Virus record (IMG/VR): IMGVR_UViG_3300022821_000050 | Coordinates: 1 to 39,565 of that record | Strand: one strand, 5' to 3' | Source of the DNA: a virus | DNA: 39,565 nt | In this document: piece after piece, positions 16,931-27,108 of the stretch | Position numbering within the stretch: the first letter of the stretch is position 1 | How the letters are laid out: each line of letters begins with the position of its first letter | Translations under genes and position numbers: made by a program | The notes under the pieces: model-generated | Seen by the model: only the letters and a program-made list of their open reading frames with translations | The model's database searches: none | Told to the model about the DNA's origin: nothing

Positions 16931-18748
16931 TTATGATTCTGCATCTTCATTGAAAACATCATCAGCTATATCAAACTCTTCAATTACAGGCTTATTATCT
17001 GGTGTAGGGTATGAATAATTATTATTCGGTATATCTAATAATTTACACCCATTATAATTTCTATTGTTTGTTGGTGTTGTATAAATTCTTTTTATCTCTG
17101 AACTCTCAGTTGTGTATGATGAATAACTACCATTATAAATATCAACGTCACTATCAAATATATATTGTCTATTATCATAATATCCATCAATAGTATAAGA
17201 AGATATATCTTCAATTACACAATCAGTTATTTGTTCGGAATTACTAATGTAAACCCAGTCACTACCATCCCAAACCAAATTAGTTCTATTATATACACTT
17301 GTAATTGGAGAAACCCTATCAAAATCCAAATCAAATTTATAAGTTAAACCAGTAGTTATTCTATTTGGTATTGAATTTATTATGTTAGCTGTATAATTAA
17401 CATTTTCAATTTCAATTATATTGGTTATACCTATAAGGTCAGTTTTTATATCATTGGGTATATCACTCTCTATAATGTCAACTGATAGCTTTAGGTCTAT
17501 ATCTGTAGTTTTAATTTCATTTGATATTGACTTATATAATCTTTGTTTTGAACGTTCTAATACACTTGGTTCATGTAGAATACCTAATAAGTTATCACCT
17601 CTAGCTGGTAAAACCTGTTTTATTTGTTGAAATACACTATAATCAAATAACTTCAATATGTTATAATATGCTTCAGCTGAGTTTACTTGTGAGTATTTCT
17701 TCCAATATTCATTAGTGAATGTTTCCAATTCATTATAATAATCACGATTTATGTCTTCTGGATTACCTATATAATCGTCTATAGAGAAATAACCAGTATG
17801 TGCAAATATATCATCATTTATTATATCAGTTGGGCTCAGTGCTATTCTAATTTTATTAGATGGTATTTCATATCTAGTTTCATTTGAATTTTCAACACTC
17901 TTATCTGGGTTTAAGTCGGATAGTAACTCTGTACTGACAAACTCAATTTTATTACTATCATATATATTTGGACCATAATCAGGTGTATATTGATAGTATG
18001 TTTCTTGTGATGAATTATAATCTAATGAGCTTAGTCCATTTGGAGTTGCTCTATTTATATAACCATCAGTAGTTGTATTTACATCTTTATTGGGATGAAT
18101 AGAATTTATATATGACCCATTATCAATATTAACATCTACATCATTCAATGGTATTCTGGAAATCAAATCATAATATGATGATGTTGGATTGTTACCAGCG
18201 TATGATTCACCATTAAGAACATGTTGTTCCTTAATATCATCATTTAAACGTTTATGCCATAACCTAGTTTCTTGTATATAACCACTAAAATAATTAGTAT
18301 TTATTGGGTTATTTGCGTATGCTACATATAAAGTGTTATCTACATTCCAACTATCATTATAAGCACTAAACTCAGACCCAACACTACCATTTATATATAT
18401 ACCTATAGAATTATTATAAGTTATAACTCCATTTTTTTGCTTTAGTAAATGTATATTATAATTTTGATCTATCTGTGAATCATCATCAAATTCAGTTCTT
18501 TCTATAAATAATTGATTAAATTCACTATCGAATAAATGACTACCTGATAACGAAGTTGATGTATAAGTAGAACCACTACGAATATATAAATTTATATTTC
18601 CTTGTGTAGTGTAATCACCAATATGCTCCAACTCGACTATCAAATTTGTAGACGTAGAGTTACCTAATTGTAACAATGTCTCATTTGGATTTGATGGTGA
18701 TGAGTGTTTGAACCTAATTTCTATTGTATCTGGATAGCGATTTGACAA
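16931..18748 (-). CDS. Virion protein with N-terminal LamG-like domain and LPAR motif region
   Basis: This is a 605-residue protein. Residues 1 to about 170 look like a concanavalin-A/LamG fold (IEIRFKHSS, LFIERTEF, GIYINGSVGS, GYIQETRLWHKRLND). The central part has IALSPTDIINDDIFAHTGYF, FDYSVFQQIKQVLPARGDN and LHEPSVLERSK (about residues 370-400). That combination is one I recognise from structural proteins of marine T4-like phages. The C-terminus is acidic and Asn/Tyr-rich. The start is TTG at 18748 with AGGAATTAAA before it; the preceding gene's stop codon lies 9 nt upstream. A tail or baseplate position is inferred from family and context. Confidence 0.7.
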   Translation of the reverse strand: MSNRYPDTIEIRFKHSSPSNPNETLLQLGNSTSTNLIVELEHIGDYTTQGNINLYIRSGSTYTSTSLSGSHLFDSEFNQLFIERTEFDDDSQIDQNYNIHLLKQKNGVITYNNSIGIYINGSVGSEFSAYNDSWNVDNTLYVAYANNPINTNYFSGYIQETRLWHKRLNDDIKEQHVLNGESYAGNNPTSSYYDLISRIPLNDVDVNIDNGSYINSIHPNKDVNTTTDGYINRATPNGLSSLDYNSSQETYYQYTPDYGPNIYDSNKIEFVSTELLSDLNPDKSVENSNETRYEIPSNKIRIALSPTDIINDDIFAHTGYFSIDDYIGNPEDINRDYYNELETFTNEYWKKYSQVNSAEAYYNILKLFDYSVFQQIKQVLPARGDNLLGILHEPSVLERSKQRLYKSISNEIKTTDIDLKLSVDIIESDIPNDIKTDLIGITNIIEIENVNYTANIINSIPNRITTGLTYKFDLDFDRVSPITSVYNRTNLVWDGSDWVYISNSEQITDCVIEDISSYTIDGYYDNRQYIFDSDVDIYNGSYSSYTTESSEIKRIYTTPTNNRNYNGCKLLDIPNNNYSYPTPDNKPVIEEFDIADDVFNEDAES

Positions 18749-18756
18749 TTTAATTC

Positions 18757-20763
18757 CTAATTTTCTTCAAATTGATCCCATGGTATAGTAATATACTTAT
18801 TACTTCCAAATTTAACTGAATATGTGTATTTATCAAATTCATGTATTGATTTACGATTTGTTTTCGTAGTTGTACCGGAATATTCAATTGGTTTTAGTAT
18901 CGTCGATGGTATACCATATGTATTTATTATAGACTCCACTCCACGTGCAGTACCCTTTGACTTATAAATATAAGGTAGGTTGTTTAATATACGTCTCCAT
19001 ATTTCGTGTGTTCTATCCTTATCAGATTTGGTTACTAATCCATCTCGTTCTGGTTGTAATTTAGAATCTCCAGTTGTAACCCCAAGCTCATTTTTACCTA
19101 TACTTGAATTAACACTACCATTAGACAATATCCAACCGAAATTTTTAGTTACATCATATAACATCTTATCTGGGAATGATTGTAATTGATTATGTTCTCG
19201 TGTATTAAACCTAGATAGGTGTGTTATGTATGACCATAAAATATCAAAATGATGTGATGTCATATCTATAAATTTAATATAATCATCATTGTATGTATTC
19301 ATTAATATATATTCAGGTATAGTTTGTCTTAAAGAATATATATTATTTTTATCATATTCTTCTGCTACAGCTAAATTCTGTCGTAACCAAGATACAGAAT
19401 ATTCATCTATTGAACTTGCAATTGTATATGGATATACTTGATAGAACGTCTCGGTACCGCCATTTTTACCCCAATAAATAACAGATTGGTTCCATACGTC
19501 AGACCAAACATCCCAGTTTGATTGCTCTGGATATTCAAATGTTGTATCTGGTTTTGGGTATGGATTTATTTTACCAATTATACCTTGAAATACATAACCA
19601 TCATATGTTGTCTCTGGTAATGGTGGTGAGAAATATAACCACTTCTCAAAATCATCAAATTCACTTATTATTTGATTCTTGGACTTGATATACTTATCAT
19701 TTGTATCTCCGACGTTACCAACTAAACTATCAACTGTAGATATTAAAGAATCATAACCCTCTATTTTTTTTACTTTAGTATAGAAGTTTTTTATTCTAAT
19801 GGTTAGATTAGAATAATGTGTGAATTGAGTTGGATCCGAATAATCTATATTTGAACGTATAGTATTTATATCTGATGATAAACTATCTAGTATTTTTTGA
19901 GTTGATGATAAATTTATATTAAGTATATCATCCCAAGATGTATATTGAGTTTCAGATCTTATTGTGTAATCAGTTTCAATATCAAAATTTGGACCAGACA
20001 TACAATTATAAGTTTTTGCATCTGGTGAATCACTTAATGTGAATGTTTCTATGTTTGGATCTAGCATTTGTATAGTTAGAAAACATTTAGAACCAACGTC
20101 AATTTTTTCATTTAATGGGTCTAATAGCTTAATTATACATTCATTGTCTAAATCTTCAATATAATTGATAGCTAAATACAAATCATTATTACCAAAATTA
20201 ACTAATATCTTTGGTAGTTCATTAGGTCGATTCCTAACATATTTTTGTAAAAAATCTTTATCATATTGATTAAATAATTTAGTATCAAATCCAGATTCTA
20301 ATCTTACTCTTATCTCTCTTCTACTTGGTGATATTTCTCTAATATACATCTTTTTATCGGATAGATATGACCCTACTATATCCCTATGAAAGTTATATAC
20401 TATTTTTAATGGTAAATTTCTATAATTGAATATAGACATATCACTATATACATCAAGAGATATTACTTTTTTATTGGCTGTTCTATAATAATATGATCTT
20501 GGATCAATAGTATCTTCTATAGACCAAGTCTCAACTTTATGATTGCCATTTACATAATACCCATCAACACTATATAGATGTAATTCAACAATATCATTAT
20601 AGTATTTGTTACTACTACCTGGAACTAACTCACCAAGTCCAAAATTTGTATCTACCAGTGATTTAATTAATAATGATTCATCTGATTCAGATAATAATTT
20701 ACCTCGTTGTTGAGATTTAGTATCTATTATATTCTCTGGATTTTTATATTGTTCTAATGACAT
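18757..20763 (-). CDS. Baseplate-associated structural protein with C-terminal KGT motif
   Basis: This is a 668-residue protein. The N-terminal third is mixed alpha/beta (SPSRREIRVRLESGFD, QYDKDFLQKY). The middle is helical with WDDILNINLS and FYTKVKKIEGYDSL. The C-terminal ~150 residues (DILWSYITHLSRFN, WRRILNNLPYIYKSKGT, INTYGIP) resemble the helical repeat with a KGT turn seen in tail-tip proteins such as P2 gpI-type and related T4-like structural proteins. Its start overlaps the previous stop as TAATG, with GGGGAG as ribosome-binding site. Placement next to gp6/gp25 supports a baseplate role; the exact one is not known. Confidence 0.68.
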   Translation of the reverse strand: MSLEQYKNPENIIDTKSQQRGKLLSESDESLLIKSLVDTNFGLGELVPGSSNKYYNDIVELHLYSVDGYYVNGNHKVETWSIEDTIDPRSYYYRTANKKVISLDVYSDMSIFNYRNLPLKIVYNFHRDIVGSYLSDKKMYIREISPSRREIRVRLESGFDTKLFNQYDKDFLQKYVRNRPNELPKILVNFGNNDLYLAINYIEDLDNECIIKLLDPLNEKIDVGSKCFLTIQMLDPNIETFTLSDSPDAKTYNCMSGPNFDIETDYTIRSETQYTSWDDILNINLSSTQKILDSLSSDINTIRSNIDYSDPTQFTHYSNLTIRIKNFYTKVKKIEGYDSLISTVDSLVGNVGDTNDKYIKSKNQIISEFDDFEKWLYFSPPLPETTYDGYVFQGIIGKINPYPKPDTTFEYPEQSNWDVWSDVWNQSVIYWGKNGGTETFYQVYPYTIASSIDEYSVSWLRQNLAVAEEYDKNNIYSLRQTIPEYILMNTYNDDYIKFIDMTSHHFDILWSYITHLSRFNTREHNQLQSFPDKMLYDVTKNFGWILSNGSVNSSIGKNELGVTTGDSKLQPERDGLVTKSDKDRTHEIWRRILNNLPYIYKSKGTARGVESIINTYGIPSTILKPIEYSGTTTKTNRKSIHEFDKYTYSVKFGSNKYITIPWDQFEEN

Positions 20764-21650
20764 TAACCACTCTCCCCAAAATTAATATCATCATCGACAG
20801 AATCGTCGAATGTATCAGTTTCATCACTATTATCAATATCCTTATTACCCTTACTATTCTCAATAGCAGATTTTATAAGTTGTGGTATAGCATCCAATTG
20901 TAATTGTTGTAACGAATCCAAACTTTCATTCATAGCCAACTTAACAGCTATATCATTTATGGAATTCTGTACGTTTGTTAATTGATCTGTATTTCCATTT
21001 GTTATTTGATCCACTACAGAATCATAATTATCTTCTAATGATTTTATAGTTTCTGTTAATTCAGATACTATATTTTTATTCTGTATTAATTCTTCATCTT
21101 TAGATTGCAATGAAGATTTTAAATCGGCTATAGTAATCATTAGATTTTTTATTTGCAAGTTTAAGTCTGGTGTGTATGGTTTTACGTTTGACTTCAACTC
21201 TATTATATCTGTATTTATAACATTTTTTATAGATTGCAAATCATACACCACATTTATATTTGTCATATATAATTTTTGTGTTGTGTTCTTAGAGCTATCT
21301 ATATTCAAAACAACACTTCCATTAGAAGCCCTATCAATATCAAATTTAGTTGGTTGTGTTTGTTCTATAGTTTGATTATTAATTGTATTGTTTGTATCTA
21401 TATGTTCCATTATAGAATTACCACCTAATACACTACGTATAAGGTATAACCTAACGTCTTCTATTGTAAGTTGTGGTCTTTCACCACTATCACTTATAAT
21501 TTGAAACACATCAATCGAACTACTCTCTATATCATCTAAATTAATTAGGTCATTAGTTATACTATCAAATAAAGTTGTAATTTCAATAGATGAAAATTGA
21601 TAACCAGGTACCAACTCATTCAATCTAGAATATAATAACTCTATATTCAC
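20763..21650 (-). CDS. Coiled-coil protein of unknown function in the baseplate cluster
   Basis: This 295-residue acidic protein fits no family I know. Residues 1-85 look globular (ELVPGYQFSSIEITTLFDS, TIEDVRLYLIRSVLGG). Residues of about 130-225 are heptad-rich helix (LQIKNLMITIADLKSSLQ, LTETIKSLEDNYDSVV). The C-terminal 30 residues are an Asp/Glu-rich tail. The start is GTG, which overlaps the upstream stop codon as TAGTG. It is translationally locked between two virion genes, so a structural or assembly role is likely (scaffold or tail chaperone are possible). Confidence 0.6.
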   Translation of the reverse strand: MNIELLYSRLNELVPGYQFSSIEITTLFDSITNDLINLDDIESSSIDVFQIISDSGERPQLTIEDVRLYLIRSVLGGNSIMEHIDTNNTINNQTIEQTQPTKFDIDRASNGSVVLNIDSSKNTTQKLYMTNINVVYDLQSIKNVINTDIIELKSNVKPYTPDLNLQIKNLMITIADLKSSLQSKDEELIQNKNIVSELTETIKSLEDNYDSVVDQITNGNTDQLTNVQNSINDIAVKLAMNESLDSLQQLQLDAIPQLIKSAIENSKGNKDIDNSDETDTFDDSVDDDINFGESG

Positions 21651-22747
21651 TATTTAACCACCTTAAATATAAATTCATTATCATATATAAGATCTTCATC
21701 GTTATAATCTACTAATATTGATATTTTATAAAACCTATTTAGCATAAAATTATCAGTTCTTAGGTAAAAATAATTTCCATTCTCATCACAGCTTATTTTA
21801 GTATTACTTGTATCGAAATCAATAATCACATCATCAGTTATATAATCTGATATTTGATAATATGATGAACTAGGCATATAATAGTCGTTAGTGTATCCAG
21901 ATTGAGTTGTAAACGTTCTACTTGGATATTTCAATCTAGACTTAACATAAACCTTATCTATCTCCCCATTTCTATATTTCTTCTTGTTTATTGGATATAC
22001 AATTATATCCTTATCAGTTGGTATAGGATTTAAACTTCCAGTTACAAATACTGAATCGTCGTATTTGAATTTCAATACTGGGGGATAAATAGTATTACTT
22101 TCTAATGAAAAGAAACTCAATTTTCCTTGATACTCATCACTAGTTTCAGATTGTAATGTTCGTTTTAATATCAATCCATTATTATTTATAGAACCAGATA
22201 GCCATTTATCAACTGTATATGTAATATCTAAATTTATATCTGAACTATTGTAGTTATATATTTGCTCGGTTAATAATGAACCAGTTTCTATAAAATACCA
22301 ATTTGCCCCACCAACACTATCAAAATATGAACATGTTACGTTTGTAGGTAAATTATCAACTGACCAAGTTGTAGCATTAGAACTACCATCTCTATATTTC
22401 CAAGAAACACCATTCTTTATTTTTGGTGAATCTGATATTCTACCAGTTCCCATATCCCATGATTCATATACAGGATAACATTCTATAGAATATCTAATAG
22501 GTATTTCTTGTGTTAAAGATGAATATAATTGCAAACTACAAGTGTAATTACCTGGGAAAACACCACTATCAACATTTAACTTTATTTCATTAATTGATGC
22601 AGAAAAATCTATTAGTGTTCTACTAACAGAAAGTTCATTGTCTATGTTAACATGTGATATTTCAAGTGACGCATCTGTACCTGAATTAGCATCTATGTAA
22701 TTTTCATACATAGTAGAATCCTTATCAGGATAAAATAATATAATCAT
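21650..22747 (-). CDS. Virion protein with DNRLRE-like beta domain
   Basis: This 365-residue protein begins with FYPDKDSTMYENYID, then SGTDASLEISH and SRTLIDFSASINEIKL. That order of 'dsti/ylr...l.v......R.Li.Fd' is typical of DNRLRE-like carbohydrate-binding-module folds. A second similar unit may start near residue 135 (GANWYFIETGSLLTEQ). The C-terminal half (DKDIIVYPINKKKYRNGEIDK and on) looks like an immunoglobulin-type domain. It has TAATG overlap with DUF1353. Position and beta-rich composition suggest a baseplate or tail appendage; family membership is moderately sure, function inferred. Confidence 0.6.
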   Translation of the reverse strand: MIILFYPDKDSTMYENYIDANSGTDASLEISHVNIDNELSVSRTLIDFSASINEIKLNVDSGVFPGNYTCSLQLYSSLTQEIPIRYSIECYPVYESWDMGTGRISDSPKIKNGVSWKYRDGSSNATTWSVDNLPTNVTCSYFDSVGGANWYFIETGSLLTEQIYNYNSSDINLDITYTVDKWLSGSINNNGLILKRTLQSETSDEYQGKLSFFSLESNTIYPPVLKFKYDDSVFVTGSLNPIPTDKDIIVYPINKKKYRNGEIDKVYVKSRLKYPSRTFTTQSGYTNDYYMPSSSYYQISDYITDDVIIDFDTSNTKISCDENGNYFYLRTDNFMLNRFYKISILVDYNDEDLIYDNEFIFKVVK

Positions 22748-23202
22748 TAACTAACCCACCAAAAATATCCAAACATTCTAACCGCAATATACATCATACG
22801 TCTTTTAACTTTAGAAACCCCAAGCTCTCTAAGCATCCTACAAAATAATCGATCAGCATCCCTACGATTCCAATTTCTTTCTTCTGGCTCCCATCTACTA
22901 TTACCAAATCTAGTTTGTATATTATTTTTTAATATACCTTTATGTTTATAAATATAATCATGTATTAGACTTGCTGGTCTATGTATACCATCTGGATATA
23001 TATCAATTAAACTCCATAATAACCTAGGTACCGAAGTACCATCATAATAGAATCCATTAACAACTGTTATTTTAAATGTAGATTTATTATATCTCCAAAT
23101 ATACGAATAATCACCTCTAAGTAAATAGTGACTCTTATCATCCATCGGTATTATATCTGGTTGATCTGGAAAGGTTAAATTTATATCTTCTTTATGTATC
23201 AT
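22747..23202 (-). CDS. DUF1353 family protein
   Basis: This 151-residue protein has the DUF1353 signature: VVNGFYYDGTSVPRLLWSLI (residues 48-67), then HRPASLIHDYIYKHKG with the conserved HD (about 81-82), then RRDADRLFCRMLRELGV and a terminal YIAVRMFGYFWW. DUF1353 occurs in tail gene clusters of many phages and has a conserved His-Asp that may bind a metal; its activity is not established. The gene overlaps the baseplate gp6-like gene by 4 nt and the next gene by TAATG, so it is co-translated with baseplate proteins. Confidence in family is high, in function low. Confidence 0.85.
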   Translation of the reverse strand: MIHKEDINLTFPDQPDIIPMDDKSHYLLRGDYSYIWRYNKSTFKITVVNGFYYDGTSVPRLLWSLIDIYPDGIHRPASLIHDYIYKHKGILKNNIQTRFGNSRWEPEERNWNRRDADRLFCRMLRELGVSKVKRRMMYIAVRMFGYFWWVS

Positions 23203-25079
23203 ATACTAATAGTCCTACCTTTAATATCCGTGTTAGGATATTTTATTTCAAATATACTTGGATCCATAGATGGATATATAATTCCTTCTCGTGTAGAATT
23301 AGCTATATCATACATATTATCTGCATATCCTAAATCAGAACCATATAGGTTCTTTATAGTTACATCCGATACTGTCTGTACACCATCAACTCTATCCAAA
23401 GCAACATACAATGAATTTATTGATATTGGTTGGTTTAAATTCCACTTATCAATATCAAATATATCTCGTAATTTACTTATACAATTTGATATGACTTCAT
23501 ATGAATTGTATTCTGGTAAGGTTATTATCTTAAAATCAATACCTATATTTATTATATAAGCATGCTTAATGGATATACTATCCGATAATATCTTATAAAA
23601 ACCTATATATTTCTTTAAATTTTCTATTGTAGCAACATTAAGATGTGTTAAATTTTTATTACCATCATATCCCAACACATACATATCTATATTTAGTGGG
23701 TTATACTTATATTGATAATCATCTGAATCTGTATCTACATTACCAGAAACAACGTGTACCTTTGATATAGATCCATATATAGATGGCATTGAATATGCTC
23801 TGATAGCGTAATCTTCTAATGTAACAGTTCTATTTTGAGTTGCAAAGTTTGACATGGCTTTTTGTCTAATTTCATCTAATCCATCAACATCTTTACCACC
23901 TGTAGCTGGAAACTCATTATTGAATGATATTGATTGTTTAGCTATTCTAACCAGTTCAGAATCTAATCCTACTTCATCTATAGTTGTATTTACATAACCT
24001 TTTAATTTTATACTATTTGATTGTACATTATCCTTAATACCATTACCAGTTGTATACCTAATTGTTAATGTTGTATTACTAGGAGCCAAACCATATGTCT
24101 TTGTATATAAAAAATTAGTTGGGTCTATATTTAGATTTCCGTTTTTATCAGCATCAAATAATTGTGATCCTATATTTGTAGGATTAGGTATTATATTTTC
24201 ATCATCTTCTTCTGATATACCAGAACCGAAATTTAATTGTAAATCACCATTACTCTTAAAATTAGTGGTGAAACGTTTAGCTACTTTTTTAAAATTTAAT
24301 AGATATGGTGTTCCCGATGTTCTGTATGGTGACATAGATGGGTTATTACGTTCTATATTCTGCACTGGCTCCATTACTATATTCTGAGCTAGATAAGGAA
24401 CTTCATACCACTTGTTACCATCACTATCATATACATCAACTATAGATATTATATTAGTATCGGTTATAGTATATTTATCATACTGAACTGGACTTGAAAA
24501 TGTAACTACTTCAGTATGTAATTTACCACTTACAGCCCTAACCCTTTTCTTTAATGTATAAAATAATGGTTCGTTTGTATTATCGTCTGTTCTATGAACA
24601 GTAACTTCGGTTGTGTCAAATGAGCTAGAATATGAAAAATCTACTATATCAATAGTTCTGAACTCTACATCAGTATTATCTTCTGATTTAACTATTGAAT
24701 TTGCATTTACTATTATAGAATAATTAAAATCTGGTCTTACGTCACCACCACTACCAATTGATGGTATTAATTGATATACATCCAAATCAACTATAGATGG
24801 ATATACATTATTAACTCTATACCCACGTGTCAAAGCTATATCATATACACTTTGCCTATTAGTTGCATACTGCAACATAGATTCTTTTAATGTTTCATCC
24901 GTGTAAAATGATAAAACGTCACCAACATAAGATGCCATTTCTATATACAACATACCAGGTGAAGATTCATTAAAATCTTGATATGTATCTGGAAAATAAG
25001 TCTTAGAAAATTGTATTAATTTACTTCTAAAATGATTAAAATCCTTATTTACATATTGTATATCTTTTTTTGAAGCCAT
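23199..25079 (-). CDS. 6: Baseplate wedge protein, gp6-like
   Basis: This 626-residue protein corresponds to T4 gp6, which forms the ring of the baseplate inner wedge and triggers sheath contraction. The N-terminus has the conserved FNESSPGMLYIEMASYVGDVL and FYTDETLKESMLQYATNR region (residues of about 37-80). The central FPATGGKDVDGLDEIRQKA and NRTVTLEDYAIRAYSMP are the gp J/gp6 baseplate hallmark near residues 370-420. The C-terminus is the wedge domain (KYIGFYKILSDSISIKHAYI). Length is close to that of T4 gp6 (660). It lies directly upstream of DUF1353 and downstream of gp25 with TAATG overlap, the usual order in contractile phages. Confidence 0.93.
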   Translation of the reverse strand: MASKKDIQYVNKDFNHFRSKLIQFSKTYFPDTYQDFNESSPGMLYIEMASYVGDVLSFYTDETLKESMLQYATNRQSVYDIALTRGYRVNNVYPSIVDLDVYQLIPSIGSGGDVRPDFNYSIIVNANSIVKSEDNTDVEFRTIDIVDFSYSSSFDTTEVTVHRTDDNTNEPLFYTLKKRVRAVSGKLHTEVVTFSSPVQYDKYTITDTNIISIVDVYDSDGNKWYEVPYLAQNIVMEPVQNIERNNPSMSPYRTSGTPYLLNFKKVAKRFTTNFKSNGDLQLNFGSGISEEDDENIIPNPTNIGSQLFDADKNGNLNIDPTNFLYTKTYGLAPSNTTLTIRYTTGNGIKDNVQSNSIKLKGYVNTTIDEVGLDSELVRIAKQSISFNNEFPATGGKDVDGLDEIRQKAMSNFATQNRTVTLEDYAIRAYSMPSIYGSISKVHVVSGNVDTDSDDYQYKYNPLNIDMYVLGYDGNKNLTHLNVATIENLKKYIGFYKILSDSISIKHAYIINIGIDFKIITLPEYNSYEVISNCISKLRDIFDIDKWNLNQPISINSLYVALDRVDGVQTVSDVTIKNLYGSDLGYADNMYDIANSTREGIIYPSMDPSIFEIKYPNTDIKGRTISI

Positions 25080-25552
25080 TATAAGTTTCCTGAAATGTTT
25101 ATTTTGCCATTACTATCAGCAAATAAAGTTAATGTTCTGTAGTTATTAGCATTTGTATCTATTATAAATGATAATTCTATGTAAATTCCATTTTTTAACA
25201 TATTTGTTTTATTGATTGAACTTGTATTAGAAACACCAATATCAAGAACTTTTATGCCTGGTAGCCATGTATTTATAGCTTTATTTATAGTATTTCTAAC
25301 TCTTTCTACTAATTCATTAGAATAATTCTCAAATAATATCCTGCGTAGATCGGTTCCGAATGTTGGGTGATTATAACGTTCACCAACACCAGTTAATAAT
25401 AAATTTACTAAATTATAATATAATTGCTGTTCTGTAGTATCAGTTAAAGAAAATAAAGCCTTTCCATTACCATAAGGTAACTTCAGACCTATAGTTTTGT
25501 TATTATTAACATCATTAGGTAAAACTATATACTTTATACGTTCAGTAGCCAA
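25079..25552 (-). CDS. 25: Baseplate wedge protein, gp25-like
   Basis: This 157-residue protein has the gp25/GPW family core: LLTGVGERYNHPTFGTDLRR, ILFENYSN and then IKVLDIGV. gp25 joins the inner wedge and starts sheath polymerisation. The start is TTG at 25552: the codon just before is an in-frame stop and no usable ATG occurs until residue ~115. No clear Shine-Dalgarno is seen. TAATG overlap with gp6 indicates coupled translation. Confidence 0.92.
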   Translation of the reverse strand: MATERIKYIVLPNDVNNNKTIGLKLPYGNGKALFSLTDTTEQQLYYNLVNLLLTGVGERYNHPTFGTDLRRILFENYSNELVERVRNTINKAINTWLPGIKVLDIGVSNTSSINKTNMLKNGIYIELSFIIDTNANNYRTLTLFADSNGKINISGNL

Positions 25553-25571
25553 TTAAATTACCATTTATTCA

Positions 25572-25886
25572 TTAAATATTATCATTTCCAATATGATGTA
25601 AGTCAGTTGCTGTTCTAGCAGTTTCCCTTAATATATCATTATATGGGTTACTACTATTTATTCTTGATGTTGGGCTGCTTACTATTTGCTGTGTATTATT
25701 TGATTGGTGTTGTGCGTTAGCTGTATTATTATATGCATCTCTAACATATTGATTATTGGATTGTTGATTAGTATTACTAACAACTTCCCTAATTATACCA
25801 TCAATTACATATTTACCATCATTCAAAAAATACTCACGTAACGCTTCAATCATTATATGTTTTACATCTGCTCGTGACATTGCCAT
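25572..25886 (-). CDS. Small Asn/Gln-rich protein of unknown function
   Basis: This is a 104-residue protein. The first ~40 residues are a helical segment (SRADVKHIMIEALREYF). The rest is Asn/Gln/Ser-rich and probably disordered. Small proteins of this design lie between gp25 and the spike in other marine T4-like phages I know, but none has an assigned role. The start is well supported by AGAGGG upstream. It may be a minor baseplate or assembly protein. Confidence 0.55.
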   Translation of the reverse strand: MAMSRADVKHIMIEALREYFLNDGKYVIDGIIREVVSNTNQQSNNQYVRDAYNNTANAQHQSNNTQQIVSSPTSRINSSNPYNDILRETARTATDLHHIGNDNI

Positions 25887-25900
25887 TATATATCCCTCTT

Positions 25901-25910
25901 TAATAAATAT
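25901..25910 (-). promoter_or_regulatory. Weak candidate late promoter
   Basis: On the minus strand it reads ATATTTATTA, partly matching the TATATTTATTA motif. It lies in the 31-bp gap before the small gene upstream of gp25, 15 nt before the ATG. AT-richness makes chance occurrence possible. Confidence 0.25.
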
Positions 25911-25917
25911 TATTAAA

Positions 25918-27108
25918 TTAATTTTTATTTAAAAATACCAATTTTGACTTAACTATGTCAATCTTTGATTTTATGTTTGTTATATTTGCTTTGTTTTTTA
26001 TGAAATTAGCTGTATTTAACGGTGTTAATGATGGCCCAGTTCCAGTTGGAACAGTTAATAACATAATATTACCACATATAGATTCTAATTCTGATAGTAA
26101 TTCAGTTAATATATCTACAGTTGTGTCACCAAGTAATGCTGGTTCATTAGCATCTATACCAAGATTAATACGTTTAGATTGTAATTCTACTATATCACCA
26201 GATTCTACACTAATTGATGTTGGTGTGCTTAATGCAATTCCATTTTTAGCTAATAGATTTATTTCTTTGTTTTTTGAAACTATAAATATTCTATCCGAAA
26301 AAACTCCAATTTGATTTCCAGAGTTTTTATTTGATTCTGTATTATATGAATCTATACCAAGTCTTGATTGTGAATCTAATATTGTAGTTGGATTTTTAAA
26401 ATTTAAAGTTTGACCCTGTGTCATCCAAATACTAGATATATTCATATCTATATTCTCAACGTTAAATATATTTGTCTTCTTAGGCAATTTACCATTTCTA
26501 ATTACTAATATTGGATCTCCTACTTTGGATGTTCCACTTGAAGATGATGATTTTACAGAATATATATCATTATTTTCTGTTGTAGATGATAATCTGATAC
26601 TATTACCTGATCTACCCTCATATAGCATATCCCCCTCAAAAGGTTGTAATGCAACTTCATTAGTATCATACTTAAATGATGTTTTTAATTTCTTAGATTT
26701 GTCATTTGTATAACCATCATTTGAATTTTGTATTGAATTTAAATCACCACCAACAACAACTAAATTTGATACTCCAATCATAGCATTGTAATTTATATTA
26801 GATTTCATTGCTATTGGAGATTGTATGTAATAATTATCATTCATTATAACCCCACCAGATGATTCTGCATTAATTCCTTTCATCAAATAAACAATTTCCC
26901 CTATAAGAGGTATTTTTTTAATTGAAATATCAAATGGTTTAGCTATAATAACGCTATTTAGTGATGTAGAACCGGCTGTATATAATAATCTAACGCCTAT
27001 AGCGTAAAGAGTATCTACATCATTACCTTTATAATTAACATACATAACCTCTGCTGGAACAATATCATAATTATCACCATCAATATAAAAGTGTCTATTA
27101 CTTATCAT
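25918..27108 (-). CDS. Baseplate spike/hub protein, gp5-like
   Basis: This 396-residue protein has the layout of a spike: an N-terminal OB-fold-like domain (about 15-150), then VALQPFEGDMLYEGRSGNSI (residues 152-171) and GDPILVIRNGK, the block I recognise in gp5/VgrG-related tail-tip proteins of marine T4-like phages. A beta-helix-like stretch follows (GIALSTPTSISVESGDIVEL), then a helical C-terminus. No lysozyme domain is present, unlike T4 gp5. It lies next to gp25 and overlaps the following gene by 11 nt. The needle-like role is inferred from family. Confidence 0.72.
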   Translation of the reverse strand: MISNRHFYIDGDNYDIVPAEVMYVNYKGNDVDTLYAIGVRLLYTAGSTSLNSVIIAKPFDISIKKIPLIGEIVYLMKGINAESSGGVIMNDNYYIQSPIAMKSNINYNAMIGVSNLVVVGGDLNSIQNSNDGYTNDKSKKLKTSFKYDTNEVALQPFEGDMLYEGRSGNSIRLSSTTENNDIYSVKSSSSSGTSKVGDPILVIRNGKLPKKTNIFNVENIDMNISSIWMTQGQTLNFKNPTTILDSQSRLGIDSYNTESNKNSGNQIGVFSDRIFIVSKNKEINLLAKNGIALSTPTSISVESGDIVELQSKRINLGIDANEPALLGDTTVDILTELLSELESICGNIMLLTVPTGTGPSLTPLNTANFIKNKANITNIKSKIDIVKSKLVFLNKN

